From an uncultured Roseobacter sp. (lineage in GTDB: Bacteria; Pseudomonadota; Alphaproteobacteria; Rhodobacterales; Rhodobacteraceae), in the NCBI RefSeq assembly GCF_947491795.1, contig NZ_CANLKW010000001.1:682001-746000 (forward strand): 64,000 nucleotides of DNA, read 5' to 3'. The notes below the pieces were generated by a model. It was not told the DNA's origin and searched no databases. It saw nothing but the letters and a program-made list of their open reading frames with translations. The translations under genes were made by a program, and so were the position numbers. Below are positions 43,958-53,032 of the stretch, piece by piece; the stretch's first letter is position 1; the number at the start of each line of letters is the position of its first letter.

Positions 43958-44899
43958 ATGGAAAAACGCAGTATCATCATCGACACAGACCCCGGTCAGG
44001 ACGACGCGGTCGCCATTCTGCTGGCCCTGGCCAGCCCCGACGAAATCGACGTGCTGGGGATCACCTGTGTGGCAGGCAATGTGCCGCTGGAGCTGACAGC
44101 AAAAAACGCCCGCATGGTGTGTGAACTGGCAGGCCGTTCGGATATCGCAGTGTATGCGGGCTGTGACAGGCCGCTGGGTCGTGATCTTGTTACCGCAGAA
44201 CATGTGCACGGAAAAACCGGTCTGGACGGCCCCAAGCTGCCAGATCCGGGCATGCCGCTGCAGGACCTGCATGCGGTGGATTACATCATCGACACGCTGC
44301 GTGCGGCCTCAAAAGGGTCTGTAACGCTGTGTCCGCTGGGCCCGCTGACAAATATTGCGACTGCCCTGTTGCGCGCACCGGATATCGCCGACCATGTCCG
44401 CGAAATCGTGCTGATGGGGGGCGCCTATTTCGAGGTGGGTAACATCACGCCTGCCGCAGAATTTAACATTTACGTCGATCCGCAGGCCGCTGATATTGTG
44501 TTCAAATCCGGCATTCCGATTGTTGTGATGCCGCTCGACGTGACACATAAAGCCCTGGTCACCGCGCCGCGCAATCAGGCCTTTCGCGCGCTGAACACGC
44601 CCGTCGGCGTCGCAGTGGCCCAGATGACCGAATTCTTTGAACGTTTTGACAAAGAGAAATACGGCTCGGCCGGTGCACCGCTGCACGATCCCTGTGTGAC
44701 GGCCTGGCTGATACGCCCGGACATCTTTTCCGGCAGGCATATTAATGTGGAAATCGAAACGCAGTCCGAACTGACCCTCGGCATGACGGTTGCAGACTGG
44801 TGGGGCGTCACCGACCGGCCTGCAAATGCTCTGTTTATCGGTGATCTGGATGCGGACGCGTTTTTCGCCCTGCTGACCGAGCGGCTGGGCAGGCTGTGA
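43958..44899 (+). CDS. Nucleoside hydrolase
   Basis: A 313-residue inosine/uridine-preferring nucleoside hydrolase that splits ribonucleosides into base and ribose. The calcium-binding N-terminal motif IIIDTDPGQDDAVAILLAL is complete. GPLTNIATALL, VLMGGAYFEVGNITPAAEFNIYVDPQAA and the C-terminal HDPCVTAWLI are also present. The ATG at 43958 has an AGAAAG ribosome site. It overlaps the next gene by four bases. Confidence 0.93.
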   Translation: MEKRSIIIDTDPGQDDAVAILLALASPDEIDVLGITCVAGNVPLELTAKNARMVCELAGRSDIAVYAGCDRPLGRDLVTAEHVHGKTGLDGPKLPDPGMPLQDLHAVDYIIDTLRAASKGSVTLCPLGPLTNIATALLRAPDIADHVREIVLMGGAYFEVGNITPAAEFNIYVDPQAADIVFKSGIPIVVMPLDVTHKALVTAPRNQAFRALNTPVGVAVAQMTEFFERFDKEKYGSAGAPLHDPCVTAWLIRPDIFSGRHINVEIETQSELTLGMTVADWWGVTDRPANALFIGDLDADAFFALLTERLGRL

Positions 44900-45345
44900 G
44901 TGCGACGCTGACCCTCGCAGCGCCGGAGCATCTGGAAAAACTCGACGCACTTGTGGCGGCTTTTCACGCCGAGCAGGGCATTGCCCTGAGTGGCGAGGCA
45001 CGGCGTGCCGGTATTGAGCCCCTGCTGGCCGGAATTCCGCATGGTGCCGCCTATCTGATCGGGCCGCCGCGGGCGCCTATCGGATACATCATTGTCAGCT
45101 TTGGCTGGTCGGTCGAGTTCGGCGGTCTCGACGGGATTATAGACGAGATTTACATCAGACCGGGCGTCCGGGGGCGCGGCATTGCCACAGAAACTCTGCA
45201 GAGCCTGCCCCGCGCGCTGGCCGGTGCGGGTCTGAAGGCTCTGCACCTGGAAGTGGACCGCTCCGAGCCTGCAAAACAGAAACTCTATGCACGCGCCGGG
45301 TTCCGCGACAGGCCACGCTATATGCTGATGACGCGGACCTTCTGA
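44896..45345 (+). CDS. GNAT family N-acetyltransferase
   Basis: A 149-residue acetyltransferase with an acetyl-CoA motif A (IYIRPGVRGRGIATETLQSL) and motif B (LYARAGFRDRPRYMLMTR). It starts with GTG overlapping the nucleoside hydrolase stop by four bases. Substrate unknown. Confidence 0.88.
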   Translation: MSATLTLAAPEHLEKLDALVAAFHAEQGIALSGEARRAGIEPLLAGIPHGAAYLIGPPRAPIGYIIVSFGWSVEFGGLDGIIDEIYIRPGVRGRGIATETLQSLPRALAGAGLKALHLEVDRSEPAKQKLYARAGFRDRPRYMLMTRTF

Positions 45346-45386
45346 GAACGCTGGCGCTGCGCGTGTCGCGCGCCTATATCTCTGAC

Positions 45387-46802
45387 ATGCAGGTTTCAGT
45401 TCCCTTTGATAACAGCTACGCGCGTCTGCCGGACGCCTTTTACACCAGGCTGGCCCCCACGCCGGTCCGTGCGCCGCAGCTGATCGCCTATAACGACGAC
45501 CTTGCGGCTCTGCTGGGTCTGCCGGACGCCGGCGCAGAAGACCGCGCGCGTGTGTTTTCCGGATCGCGTGTCCCTGAAGGCGCGGCACCGCTCGCACAGC
45601 TTTATGCAGGCCATCAGTTTGGCAATTACAATCCCCAGCTCGGAGACGGGCGCGCCATTCTGCTGGGCGAGGTTGTTGGCACAGACGGGGTGCGCCGCGA
45701 CATCCAGCTCAAGGGTTCCGGGCCCACGCCCTATTCGCGCATGGGGGACGGACGCGCCTGGCTGGGCCCGGTGTTGCGGGAATATGTGATTTCCGAGGCG
45801 ATGCACGCCCTGGGGGTGCCGACAACCCGTGCGCTGGCCGCGACACTCACCGGCGAAAATGTGGTGCGGGAATCGCTTTTGCCGGGGGCCGTTCTGACCC
45901 GCGTTGCCGCCAGCCACCTGCGCGTCGGAACCTTTCAGATTTTCGCATCGCGCGGGCAGACTGAGGCGCTGAAAGAGCTGACACAATATGCCATCGAGCG
46001 GCACTGGCCCGATGCTGAGAGGCCGATGGATCTGTTGCGCGCGGTCTGTGCAGCTCAGGCAGAACTTGTGGCAAACTGGATGTCTTTTGGGTTCATCCAT
46101 GGCGTCATGAACACCGACAACTGCACGATCTCCGGCGAGACAATTGATTATGGGCCCTGCGCCTTTATCGATGATTTTCATGAAGATACGGTGTTTTCCT
46201 CAATTGATCAGCACGGCCGGTACGCCTTTTCCAACCAGCCACGGATCATTGTCTGGAACATGGCCCAGTTCGCCACAGCCCTGTTGCAGCAGCTGGACGA
46301 TCCGGCAGACTCTGTCGATGAAGCGACAGAGATTGTGCATGCCATGCCCGATCAGATCGAGGCCGCCTGGACGCGGCGCTTCGGGGCCAAAATCGGGCTG
46401 TCGGATCCGTCAGCCGCTGACGACGCAGCGCTGGCCAGAGATCTGCTGCAGATCATGCAGGCGCAGGGCGCGGATTTCACGAATACCTTTGATGCCCTGG
46501 CGCGCGGCGACGCCCGGGACCAGTTTGTCGATCGTGACGCCTTTGATACCTGGTCAGAACGCTGGAATGCCCGAATTGCAGATGAAGCCGACCCTCAGGC
46601 CGTTATGCAGGCCGCCTCTCCGCGCGTTATTCCGCGCAACCACCGGATCGAGGAAATGATCAGCGCAGCAGTCAACGGCGATTATGCGCCTTTTGAGCGC
46701 TTGCAAAACGCGCTGCGCGATCCTTTTGGCACCGCAGACACCGGCCTGATGCGCCCGCCAACCGCCGCACAGCGGGTCCCGGCAACCTTTTGCGGCACCT
46801 AG
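45387..46802 (+). CDS. selO: Protein adenylyltransferase SelO
   Basis: A 471-residue pseudokinase-fold enzyme that transfers AMP to protein hydroxyls. Motifs are LAQLYAGHQFGNYNPQLGDGRAILLGE, KGSGPTPYSRMGDGRAWLGPVLREYVISEAM and GVMNTDNCTISGETIDYGPCAF. It ends TFCGT, a Cys close to the C-terminus where animal SelO has selenocysteine. The ATG at 45387 matches the family start (PFDNSYARLP); a GTG at 45363 would add eight residues. It shares a CTAG stop with the convergent transporter. Confidence 0.93.
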   Translation: MQVSVPFDNSYARLPDAFYTRLAPTPVRAPQLIAYNDDLAALLGLPDAGAEDRARVFSGSRVPEGAAPLAQLYAGHQFGNYNPQLGDGRAILLGEVVGTDGVRRDIQLKGSGPTPYSRMGDGRAWLGPVLREYVISEAMHALGVPTTRALAATLTGENVVRESLLPGAVLTRVAASHLRVGTFQIFASRGQTEALKELTQYAIERHWPDAERPMDLLRAVCAAQAELVANWMSFGFIHGVMNTDNCTISGETIDYGPCAFIDDFHEDTVFSSIDQHGRYAFSNQPRIIVWNMAQFATALLQQLDDPADSVDEATEIVHAMPDQIEAAWTRRFGAKIGLSDPSAADDAALARDLLQIMQAQGADFTNTFDALARGDARDQFVDRDAFDTWSERWNARIADEADPQAVMQAASPRVIPRNHRIEEMISAAVNGDYAPFERLQNALRDPFGTADTGLMRPPTAAQRVPATFCGT

Positions 46803-47686
46803 GCCCTGCGCGGGCGCCGGTTGATCAGCCAGATACCGCCCGCCACCAGCACAAGGGCAACCCAGACCTGTGCTGCCACGTTTTCACCCAGCAGCAGCCA
46901 GCCGAGGAAAACCGCAAACACCGGCGACAGAAAACTGAATGAGGCAACCGAGGACGCCGGGTAGATCGCCATCAGCCAGAACCATGCCAGAAAACCAAGG
47001 CTGGCGATGGCGACGATCTGAAACAGCAGCCCTGCATAGTGTATGGGTTGCGGATCGCGCAGAAAATCCCCGATCAGCCATGCCGCAAACAGCATAACAG
47101 GCGCAGAGATGACCACCTGGAACAGCAGCTGGTTTGCCGGAGGCACCCTGCTCAGCGGTGTGATTTTGACGCAGAGCGCAATCCCGGCCCAGCACAGCGC
47201 CGAGGTCAGCGCCATCAGATCCCCCACAAGACTGGCGCTGGTATCGCTGCGGTCCAGCAACGCCAGTGCCACGCCCGACATTGCCATGATCAGCCCGACG
47301 ATCCGAAGACCCGTCAGCCTGTCTGATGGCATCAGAAAATGGCTCGCGACCGCCAGCCAGACGGGCATGGAGTAAAAAATCACCGACGCCCTGCTTACGG
47401 TCGTGAAGTCCAGCGCCGAGAAAAGCACCATGAATTCAAGGGCAAAGAGCAACCCTGACAGGATACCGGCAGGAACGGCCGCGCGCGGAACGCTCATCGG
47501 AATGCCGCGCAGTTTCATCCAGATCATCAGAACGACAATCGCGCCAGCCGACCGGACACCCGCGGAAAACACAGGCGCGAACCCATCGTTGGTGACTTTG
47601 ATGACCACCTGATTGAACGCCAGATGCAGCGCGAAGGCAATCAGTGCGACAGCACCGAAAGTGTCCATATGTGATTTGCGGTCCAT
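46799..47686 (-). CDS. EamA family drug/metabolite transporter
   Basis: A 295-residue inner-membrane protein with ten hydrophobic helices in two EamA repeats. A conserved segment at the end of the second repeat is SFLSPVFAVFLGWLLLGE. The family exports amino acids, nucleotides or other small metabolites; substrate cannot be told. A second EamA gene lies at 53187. Confidence 0.88.
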   Translation of the reverse strand: MDRKSHMDTFGAVALIAFALHLAFNQVVIKVTNDGFAPVFSAGVRSAGAIVVLMIWMKLRGIPMSVPRAAVPAGILSGLLFALEFMVLFSALDFTTVSRASVIFYSMPVWLAVASHFLMPSDRLTGLRIVGLIMAMSGVALALLDRSDTSASLVGDLMALTSALCWAGIALCVKITPLSRVPPANQLLFQVVISAPVMLFAAWLIGDFLRDPQPIHYAGLLFQIVAIASLGFLAWFWLMAIYPASSVASFSFLSPVFAVFLGWLLLGENVAAQVWVALVLVAGGIWLINRRPRRA

Positions 47687-47769
47687 GGCGCCACAAAGAG
47701 ACCGGGCAGCGCAATTGTCAATCGCCCTGCCCGGATGCTGTGTGCATATTTTTTTGTTTTGCCCGGGGG

Positions 47770-49080
47770 TTAAGCCGCGCGCTGACCGCCGCCACCAGAG
47801 GCGCCGCCGCCACGCCGGCGCCTGCGGCCCCCACCCGGTTTCTTGCCCTGAGGCTGTGCCGCGCCGCCGGGCTTGCCACCGCCCTGAGGACGCCCCCCGC
47901 GACGGCGTCCGCCACCCTTGGGTTTAGTCCCTTCAGGGATATCCACGGCTTCCCAGGGGCGTCCGGAGCCCACGGGGATCGAAATTCCCATGGTTTTCTG
48001 AATGGCTTTCAGCTCGCCCATCTCATCCGGTGCACAGAACGCAATTGCTGCGCCGTCCTTGCCCGCGCGTGCGGTCCGGCCGATACGGTGCACATAGTTG
48101 TCGGGCACATTTGGCAGATCATAGTTGTAGACATGTTTCACGTCCGGGATATCAAGCCCGCGCGCGGCCACGTCGGTCGCCACCAGCACGGTGATCTCGC
48201 CGGATTTGAAGGCCGCAATCGCGCGGTCCCGCTGGCCCTGCGATTTATTGCCGTGGATCGAGGCCGCGTCATAGCCCGCCTTGACCAGCGTTTTCATCAG
48301 CTTTTCTGACCCGTGCTTTGTGCGGCCAAAGACCAGCGCCCGTTCGCCGCGGTGTTTGGCCAGCATCTCGATCAGCAGGTTCGCTTTCTCCGCCTTGGCG
48401 ATGAAATGCACTTCCTGCGTGACCTTGTCAGCGGCTTTGCCCGGAGGGGACACTTCGACCCGGATAGGCCGGTTGAGATAGCTGTTCGCGATCTCGTTCA
48501 TCAGCTTGGGCATGGTCGCCGAAAACAGCATCGTCTGCCGGTCCTTTGGGATGACCGCCGCGATTTTGCGCAGGTCATGGATAAAGCCCATGTCGAGCAT
48601 CTGGTCAGCTTCGTCCAGCACCAGAAAATCAGCCTCGTCCAGACGCACAGCGCGCCTGTCCATAAGGTCCAGCAAACGTCCGGGCGTGGCCACCAGCAGG
48701 TCAACACCCCGCTCCAGCCGCTTGATCTGGTTGTTGATGGACTGACCGCCCACAACCATCGTCACCTTTATCGGTGTGTTTTCGGCAAATGCGCGCAGAT
48801 TGACGCTGATCTGTGTCGCCAGCTCGCGTGTTGGTGCCAGGATCAGCCCATGCACCGAGCGGGGTGCGGGCCGTTTGCCGATCTCCAGCATCCGCGCAAT
48901 CAGCGGCACACCAAAGGCTGCCGTTTTGCCGGTGCCTGTCTGTGCCAGCCCCATCACATCGCGCCCGTTCAGCGCATGTGGAATTGCCTGTTTCTGGATC
49001 GGGGTCGGGTCGTTTAGACCCATTTTTTTGAGACGGGCCACCAGTGCAGGTGGCAGATCCATCATATCAAAGTCACTCAT
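47770..49080 (-). CDS. DEAD-box RNA helicase, RhlE-like
   Basis: A 436-residue ATP-dependent RNA helicase. Q motif DPTPIQKQAIP, motif I AQTGTGKT, motif II DEAD (VLDEADQML), motif III SATMP and motif VI HRIGRTARAGKDG are all present. The tail of about 70 residues is Gly/Arg/Lys-rich and likely binds RNA. The ATG at 49080 has a GGAAAG ribosome site; a longer frame reaching 49272 is a chance extension. RhlE-type helicases act in ribosome assembly and cold growth. Confidence 0.92.
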   Translation of the reverse strand: MSDFDMMDLPPALVARLKKMGLNDPTPIQKQAIPHALNGRDVMGLAQTGTGKTAAFGVPLIARMLEIGKRPAPRSVHGLILAPTRELATQISVNLRAFAENTPIKVTMVVGGQSINNQIKRLERGVDLLVATPGRLLDLMDRRAVRLDEADFLVLDEADQMLDMGFIHDLRKIAAVIPKDRQTMLFSATMPKLMNEIANSYLNRPIRVEVSPPGKAADKVTQEVHFIAKAEKANLLIEMLAKHRGERALVFGRTKHGSEKLMKTLVKAGYDAASIHGNKSQGQRDRAIAAFKSGEITVLVATDVAARGLDIPDVKHVYNYDLPNVPDNYVHRIGRTARAGKDGAAIAFCAPDEMGELKAIQKTMGISIPVGSGRPWEAVDIPEGTKPKGGGRRRGGRPQGGGKPGGAAQPQGKKPGGGRRRRRGGGASGGGGQRAA

Positions 49081-49435
49081 ATCGTCTTTCCGGCCCACCT
49101 GGCAGGCAGACCTCGTATACTTACCGGTCGCGCCCTGATCAGCAGGGCACGCACGTCGGGACACGCAAAACCGGATCACAGGTATCGGCGGCATGCCGGC
49201 ACCTGTCCGTCGCGTCTGGCCCCACGCGTGATTTTGGGAACAACAGCGGACCTCTGAAACGGGCGCGCACATCAGGTCATCTGACCCGGGCGCCCGGACT
49301 GCTCACGCGGCAGAAGGCTTCGCCTGTGGTGCACATGGGGGTTTTTTATCCACAAGTCAACCGGACATCCTGAAACCGGGTGGCACCGCCACAGAAAGAC
49401 CGCTAAACAAAAGCCCCGTCCAGCAGGATAAGCGC
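49081..49435. other. Intergenic region between the DEAD-box gene and the Fur/Mur gene
   Basis: About 355 bases holding two divergent promoters. Several GC-rich inverted motifs are visible, but none forms a clear terminator or known riboswitch, and no supported gene is present. I cannot place -35/-10 elements with confidence. The T-rich tract near 49340-49350 would suit a promoter. Confidence 0.4.
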
Positions 49436-49849
49436 ATGAGCAAAACCATCATCAACCGCTGCGAAGCCCTGGGTCTGCGCATGACCGGACAGCGCCGGAT
49501 TGTGGCACAGGTGATCGAAGACAGTGATGATCACCCGGATGTCGAAGAGCTCTATGCCCGCGCCTCGGCCATAGATGCGGCGATCTCGATTGCGACGGTG
49601 TACCGGACGGTCAAACTCTTTGAGGAGGCGGGCATTCTCGACAAGCTGGAATTCGGCGACGGCAGAGCGCGCTACGAGGACGCAGAACGCGACCACCACG
49701 ACCATCTCATCGATATGAATTCGGGCGAAGTGATTGAGTTTGTGGATGCCGAGATTGAGGCGTTGCAGGAAAGAATTGCCCGCAAACTGGGGTATGAATT
49801 GCGCGGACATCGTCTGGAGCTTTACGGCGTGCCGCTGAAAAAATCCTGA
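49436..49849 (+). CDS. Fur/Mur family metal-responsive regulator
   Basis: A 137-residue DNA-binding protein. The winged helix has GLRMTGQRRIVAQVIEDSDDHPDVEELYARA and ISIATVYRTVKLFEEAGIL. Metal sites include HHDHLIDMNSG and the C-terminal GHRLELYG. The structural CxxC pairs of classical Fur are absent. Relatives in rhizobia and Roseobacters act as Mur, a manganese-sensing repressor, so Mur is more likely than iron-sensing Fur. It stands alone and is followed by a clear terminator. Confidence 0.88.
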   Translation: MSKTIINRCEALGLRMTGQRRIVAQVIEDSDDHPDVEELYARASAIDAAISIATVYRTVKLFEEAGILDKLEFGDGRARYEDAERDHHDHLIDMNSGEVIEFVDAEIEALQERIARKLGYELRGHRLELYGVPLKKS

Positions 49850-49860
49850 GACAGCCCGGA

Positions 49861-49915
49861 GGCACGCACCGGCAAGGCCTGCCGGACAGCTGTTCCGCGC
49901 AGGCCCGTGCCTTTT
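49861..49915 (+). terminator. Rho-independent terminator of the Fur/Mur gene
   Basis: A nested stem: GGCACG pairs with CGTGCC, GGCCTGC with GCAGGCC, and an inner CGGA with TCCG, followed by TTTT at 49912-49915. It begins 12 bases after the stop codon. Confidence 0.75.
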
Positions 49916-50062
49916 AAACCTGCGAAAAAACGCGGCGCGGAACGTTCTGTTCGCGTGCTTTCGGCTGCGTAGACAGCCTCAAACAAGTGGTATAGGCTTT
50001 TTATCAAGGGCGAGTGAAAAATACGGATGCGCACGGAACTGCATCGGCCCAGGGAGGAAAGT

Positions 50063-50356
50063 ATGTGTCAGGTATTTGCCGGTCAGGATCCGGAGCGCTA
50101 TGGATCGACCACACGCAGATTGCGGCTGAACGGTCAGAGCACGAGCATCAGGCTCGAAAACGCATTCTGGCAGGTCATTGATACGATTGCAGAAAACGAA
50201 GGCACAACGGCCCCGGCCTTTGTCTCGACCCTGCATGCCGAGGTTCTTGAACTGCGCGGCGAGCCGGAAAACTTTACCTCGCTGCTGCGCTGCGCCTGCC
50301 TGAAGTTCATGGAGCTGAGCCCCGGTGCCGAAGACGTGGCCATCGCTGCAGAATAG
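50063..50356 (+). CDS. Ribbon-helix-helix domain protein
   Basis: A 97-residue protein. TRRLRLNGQSTSIRLENAFWQVIDTIAENEGTTAPAFVSTLHAEV is the RHH_4-type DNA-binding fold seen in alphaproteobacterial small regulators. The start at 50063 has a strong GGAGGAAAG ribosome site, which decides against a longer frame from 50027. It may regulate its neighbours, but no evidence links it to the operon downstream. Confidence 0.85.
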   Translation: MCQVFAGQDPERYGSTTRRLRLNGQSTSIRLENAFWQVIDTIAENEGTTAPAFVSTLHAEVLELRGEPENFTSLLRCACLKFMELSPGAEDVAIAAE

Positions 50357-50387
50357 CCCGGCCCCCTGGCCGGATCACGCAGCACAG

Positions 50388-50409
50388 GGGTAGTACTCCC
50401 ATACTACCC
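50388..50409. promoter_or_regulatory. Candidate operator: inverted repeat upstream of the oxidoreductase operon
   Basis: A perfect eight-base inverted repeat, GGGTAGTA-N6-TACTACCC, ending 56 bases before the TTG start of the next gene. The arm spacing gives about two helical turns overall, as for a dimeric regulator. It lies outside any gene and just after the RHH gene. A LuxR-type or RHH-type regulator would fit; which one is unknown. Confidence 0.6.
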
Positions 50410-50465
50410 GGCCACAACTGAGCAGGCTTACTCTCGTTCGTGAACCGTCACAAAGGAGAGGCGCT

Positions 50466-50861
50466 TTGGCCAAAAACATTCATTCCATGATCCGCGTGCT
50501 GGAGGAAGCACGCTCGGTCGCGTTCTACGACAAGGCCTTTGGTCTGAAAGTTGCGGACCGCCTGGATTTTACCGATTTCACGCTGGTGTATCTCAGCAAC
50601 GCCGAGAGCGGTTTCGAGCTGGAACTGACGGTCAACAAGGACCGCACCGCGCCTTATGATCTGGGGGATGGATACGGCCACCTGGCAGTGTCCGTCGCGG
50701 ATCTGGATGCAGAACACGCCCGGTTTGAAGCCGAAGGACTGGCACCGCGCAAACTTGTGACATTCGCGCCTGACGGCAAACTCGTCGGGCGCTTTTTCTT
50801 TGTGGCCGATCCGGACGGCTACGAGATCGAAGTGCTCGAACGCAGCGGGCGCTTTACGTGA
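50466..50861 (+). CDS. VOC family protein, lactoylglutathione lyase-like
   Basis: A 131-residue metal-dependent enzyme of the glyoxalase fold. Candidate ligands are His6, Glu53, His72 and Glu122, close to His5, Glu56, His74 and Glu122 in E. coli glyoxalase I, so methylglyoxal-glutathione adducts are a plausible substrate. It starts with TTG at 50466 with AAAGGAG eight bases upstream. It is the first gene of a three-gene unit with a Tat-exported subunit and a GMC oxidoreductase; a detoxification role for an aldehyde product is inferred. Confidence 0.88.
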   Translation: MAKNIHSMIRVLEEARSVAFYDKAFGLKVADRLDFTDFTLVYLSNAESGFELELTVNKDRTAPYDLGDGYGHLAVSVADLDAEHARFEAEGLAPRKLVTFAPDGKLVGRFFFVADPDGYEIEVLERSGRFT

Positions 50862-50882
50862 TTTTTCGAGGGAGGACCTAAC

Positions 50883-51407
50883 ATGACAATCCAAGACAGC
50901 CCCAAAGGGCTTACCCGGCGCCAGCTGTTGTCGCGTGCGACAGCAGCCGGGGCCTCATTTGTGGTGGGATCAGGCTTTATCGCCGCGCCCAACGCATCCT
51001 GGGCGGCCACAGCCGATCATCTGCGGCCCGAAACCTTTGCCACGCTCGTACAGATGGCCCGGGATATCTACCCGCACGACAAGGTGGGTGATGAATTCTA
51101 CGTGATCGCGGTCAAAGGCTATGACACCGCGGATGCGGCGGAAAATGTCGAGGTGGGCATCGCCGGTCTCGATGCTGCTGCCCGTGGAAAAGGACATGCC
51201 GGGTATCTCGACATGGGCTGGGAGCGGGACCGCGTCGATCTGTTGCGCGCAATGGAGGACAGCGCGTTCTTTCAGCAGGTGCGCGGCGGCCTTGTCACAG
51301 GTCTCTACAATCAGAAAGCTGTCTGGCCGATCTTCGGCTACGAGGGCTCCTCATTTGAATTCGGCGGCTACATCGACCGCGGTTTCAACGACATCAACTG
51401 GCTATAA
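50883..51407 (+). CDS. Tat-exported gluconate 2-dehydrogenase subunit 3-like protein
   Basis: A 174-residue protein with a twin-arginine signal (LTRRQLLSRATAAGASFVVGSGF; cleavage near residue 42, NASWAA). The mature part (HLRPETFATLVQMARDIYPHDKVGDEFY and ending GSSFEFGGYIDRGFNDINWL) resembles the small subunit of membrane-bound gluconate and sorbitol dehydrogenases. It helps export or fold the FAD subunit encoded 15 bases downstream, which lacks its own signal and would ride along. Confidence 0.85.
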   Translation: MTIQDSPKGLTRRQLLSRATAAGASFVVGSGFIAAPNASWAATADHLRPETFATLVQMARDIYPHDKVGDEFYVIAVKGYDTADAAENVEVGIAGLDAAARGKGHAGYLDMGWERDRVDLLRAMEDSAFFQQVRGGLVTGLYNQKAVWPIFGYEGSSFEFGGYIDRGFNDINWL

Positions 51408-51422
51408 GGGGAGACTGGCACC

Positions 51423-52994
51423 ATGACGGCACCATTTGATCTCACAGACGACAGCGTCGTTGTTATCATCGGCACGGGCGCAGGCGGCGGCGTGCTGGCA
51501 AACGAACTGGCCCAGAAAGGCGTCAGCGTTGTTGCGCTCGAAGCCGGCGGGCGGCACCTGCCGGAGGACTTCATTAACGATGAATGGGACAGCTTTGGCC
51601 AGCTGGCCTGGCTCGACCCGCGCTCTACGTCGGGCGACTGGCGCGTGGCTAAAGACTTTTCCGGCCTGCCCGCATGGATCGTAAAATCCGTGGGCGGCAC
51701 GACCCAGCACTGGGCAGGCGCCAGCCTGCGGTTCCAGGAGCATGAGTGGAAAGCGGCGACCAGCTACGGCAGCGTTCAGGGCGCGTCCCTGCTCGACTGG
51801 CCGATTGACGCCGCCGAAATGGACCCCTGGTACACAAAGGCCGAAGACAAGCTGGGCGTCACCCGCACAGGCGACCGTCCCGGGCTGCCGGGCAACAACA
51901 ACTATCTGGTGTTCGAAAAGGGCGCAAAGGCGCTTGGCTACGAACAGGTCCATACCGGTCGCATGGCGATCAACTCTGATGAGAACCGCGACCGGCAGAT
52001 GTGCCAGCAGACTGGCTTTTGTTTTCAGGGGTGTAAATGGGGCGCCAAATGGTCTGCCGGCTATGTCGATATCCCGCAGGGCGAGGCAACCGGCAACCTG
52101 GAGGTCCGTCCGCAGTCACATGTGGCGCGCATCCTGCACAATGACGCAGGCAAGGTCACCGGTGTCGAATACTATGACGCTGACGGCACTCTGCAGATGC
52201 AGAAGGCACGTGTTGTCTGTGTTGCCGGTAACTCGTTTGAGAGCCCGCGCCTCCTGCTGAACTCGGCCTCGTCGATGTTCCCGGATGGTCTTGCGAACAG
52301 TTCCGGCCAGGTCGGTCGTAACTATATGCGCCACATGACCGGGTCGGTCTACGCGACCTTTGACCAGCCGGTGAAGATGTGGCGCGGCACCACCATGGCC
52401 GGCATCATCCAGGACGAATCCCGGCATGATCCGAGCCGTGGGTTTGTCGGCGGCTACGAGCTGGAAACGCTGGCTCTGGGCCTGCCCTTTATGGCGGCCT
52501 TCCTTGACCCCGGTGCCTGGGGGCGTGAGTTTACCTCAGCGCTCGACAGCTATGAAAACATGGCCGGCATGTGGATCGTGGGCGAAGACATGCCACAGGA
52601 AACAAACCGGGTTACGCTGAACATGGACCTCAAGGATCAATATGGTCTGCCTGTCGCCAATGTGCATTTCGACGATCACCCCAATGACGTCGCGATGCGC
52701 AACCACGCCTACAAACAGGGCGCGGCGGTCTACGAGGCTGTGGGGGCGACACGGGTGTTCCCAACGCCGCCCTATCCGTCGACGCATAATCTGGGCACCA
52801 ACCGGATGTCTGCAAACGCACGTGACGGGGTGGTCAACAAATGGGGCCAGACCCATGATATTGAGAACCTCTTTATCTCGGACGGCTCGCAGTTCACCAC
52901 CGGTGCTGCAGAAAACCCGACGCTGACCATTGTGGCGCTCGCGATCCGCCAGGCGGATCACCTCGCGCGCGAAATGTCTCAGGGCAATCTCTGA
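51423..52994 (+). CDS. GMC family FAD-dependent oxidoreductase
   Basis: A 523-residue large subunit of a periplasmic dehydrogenase. The dinucleotide fold is VVIIGTGAGGGVLANELAQ near the N-terminus. A signature SVGGTTQHWAGASLRF and a C-terminal catalytic block (STHNLGTNRMS, FISDGSQFTTGAAENPTLTIVALAIR with the His/Asn pair) follow. It oxidises a sugar, sugar acid or alcohol. The usual triple-haem cytochrome c subunit is not next to it, so electrons must leave through another carrier. It ends the operon, followed by a strong hairpin. Confidence 0.9.
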   Translation: MTAPFDLTDDSVVVIIGTGAGGGVLANELAQKGVSVVALEAGGRHLPEDFINDEWDSFGQLAWLDPRSTSGDWRVAKDFSGLPAWIVKSVGGTTQHWAGASLRFQEHEWKAATSYGSVQGASLLDWPIDAAEMDPWYTKAEDKLGVTRTGDRPGLPGNNNYLVFEKGAKALGYEQVHTGRMAINSDENRDRQMCQQTGFCFQGCKWGAKWSAGYVDIPQGEATGNLEVRPQSHVARILHNDAGKVTGVEYYDADGTLQMQKARVVCVAGNSFESPRLLLNSASSMFPDGLANSSGQVGRNYMRHMTGSVYATFDQPVKMWRGTTMAGIIQDESRHDPSRGFVGGYELETLALGLPFMAAFLDPGAWGREFTSALDSYENMAGMWIVGEDMPQETNRVTLNMDLKDQYGLPVANVHFDDHPNDVAMRNHAYKQGAAVYEAVGATRVFPTPPYPSTHNLGTNRMSANARDGVVNKWGQTHDIENLFISDGSQFTTGAAENPTLTIVALAIRQADHLAREMSQGNL

Positions 52995-53002
52995 AACAAT
53001 CG

Positions 53003-53032
53003 TGCCGCGCCCCGTTGATCCGGGGCGCGGCA
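53003..53032 (+). terminator. Strong hairpin after the GMC operon
   Basis: TGCCGCGCCCC, eight bases, GGGGCGCGGCA: an eleven-base perfect stem right after the stop at 52994. There is no T-run, so it may stop polymerase poorly or only protect the message. Confidence 0.55.

Noticed and set aside
49081..49272. A 64-residue N-terminal extension of the DEAD-box helicase
   Set aside because: Relatives start at MSDFDMM-like sequence, and the ATG at 49080 has a good ribosome site.
53003..53032. The strong stem after the GMC gene as a mobile-element end
   Set aside because: No transposase, target duplication or second copy is visible; a 3' hairpin of the operon is simpler.
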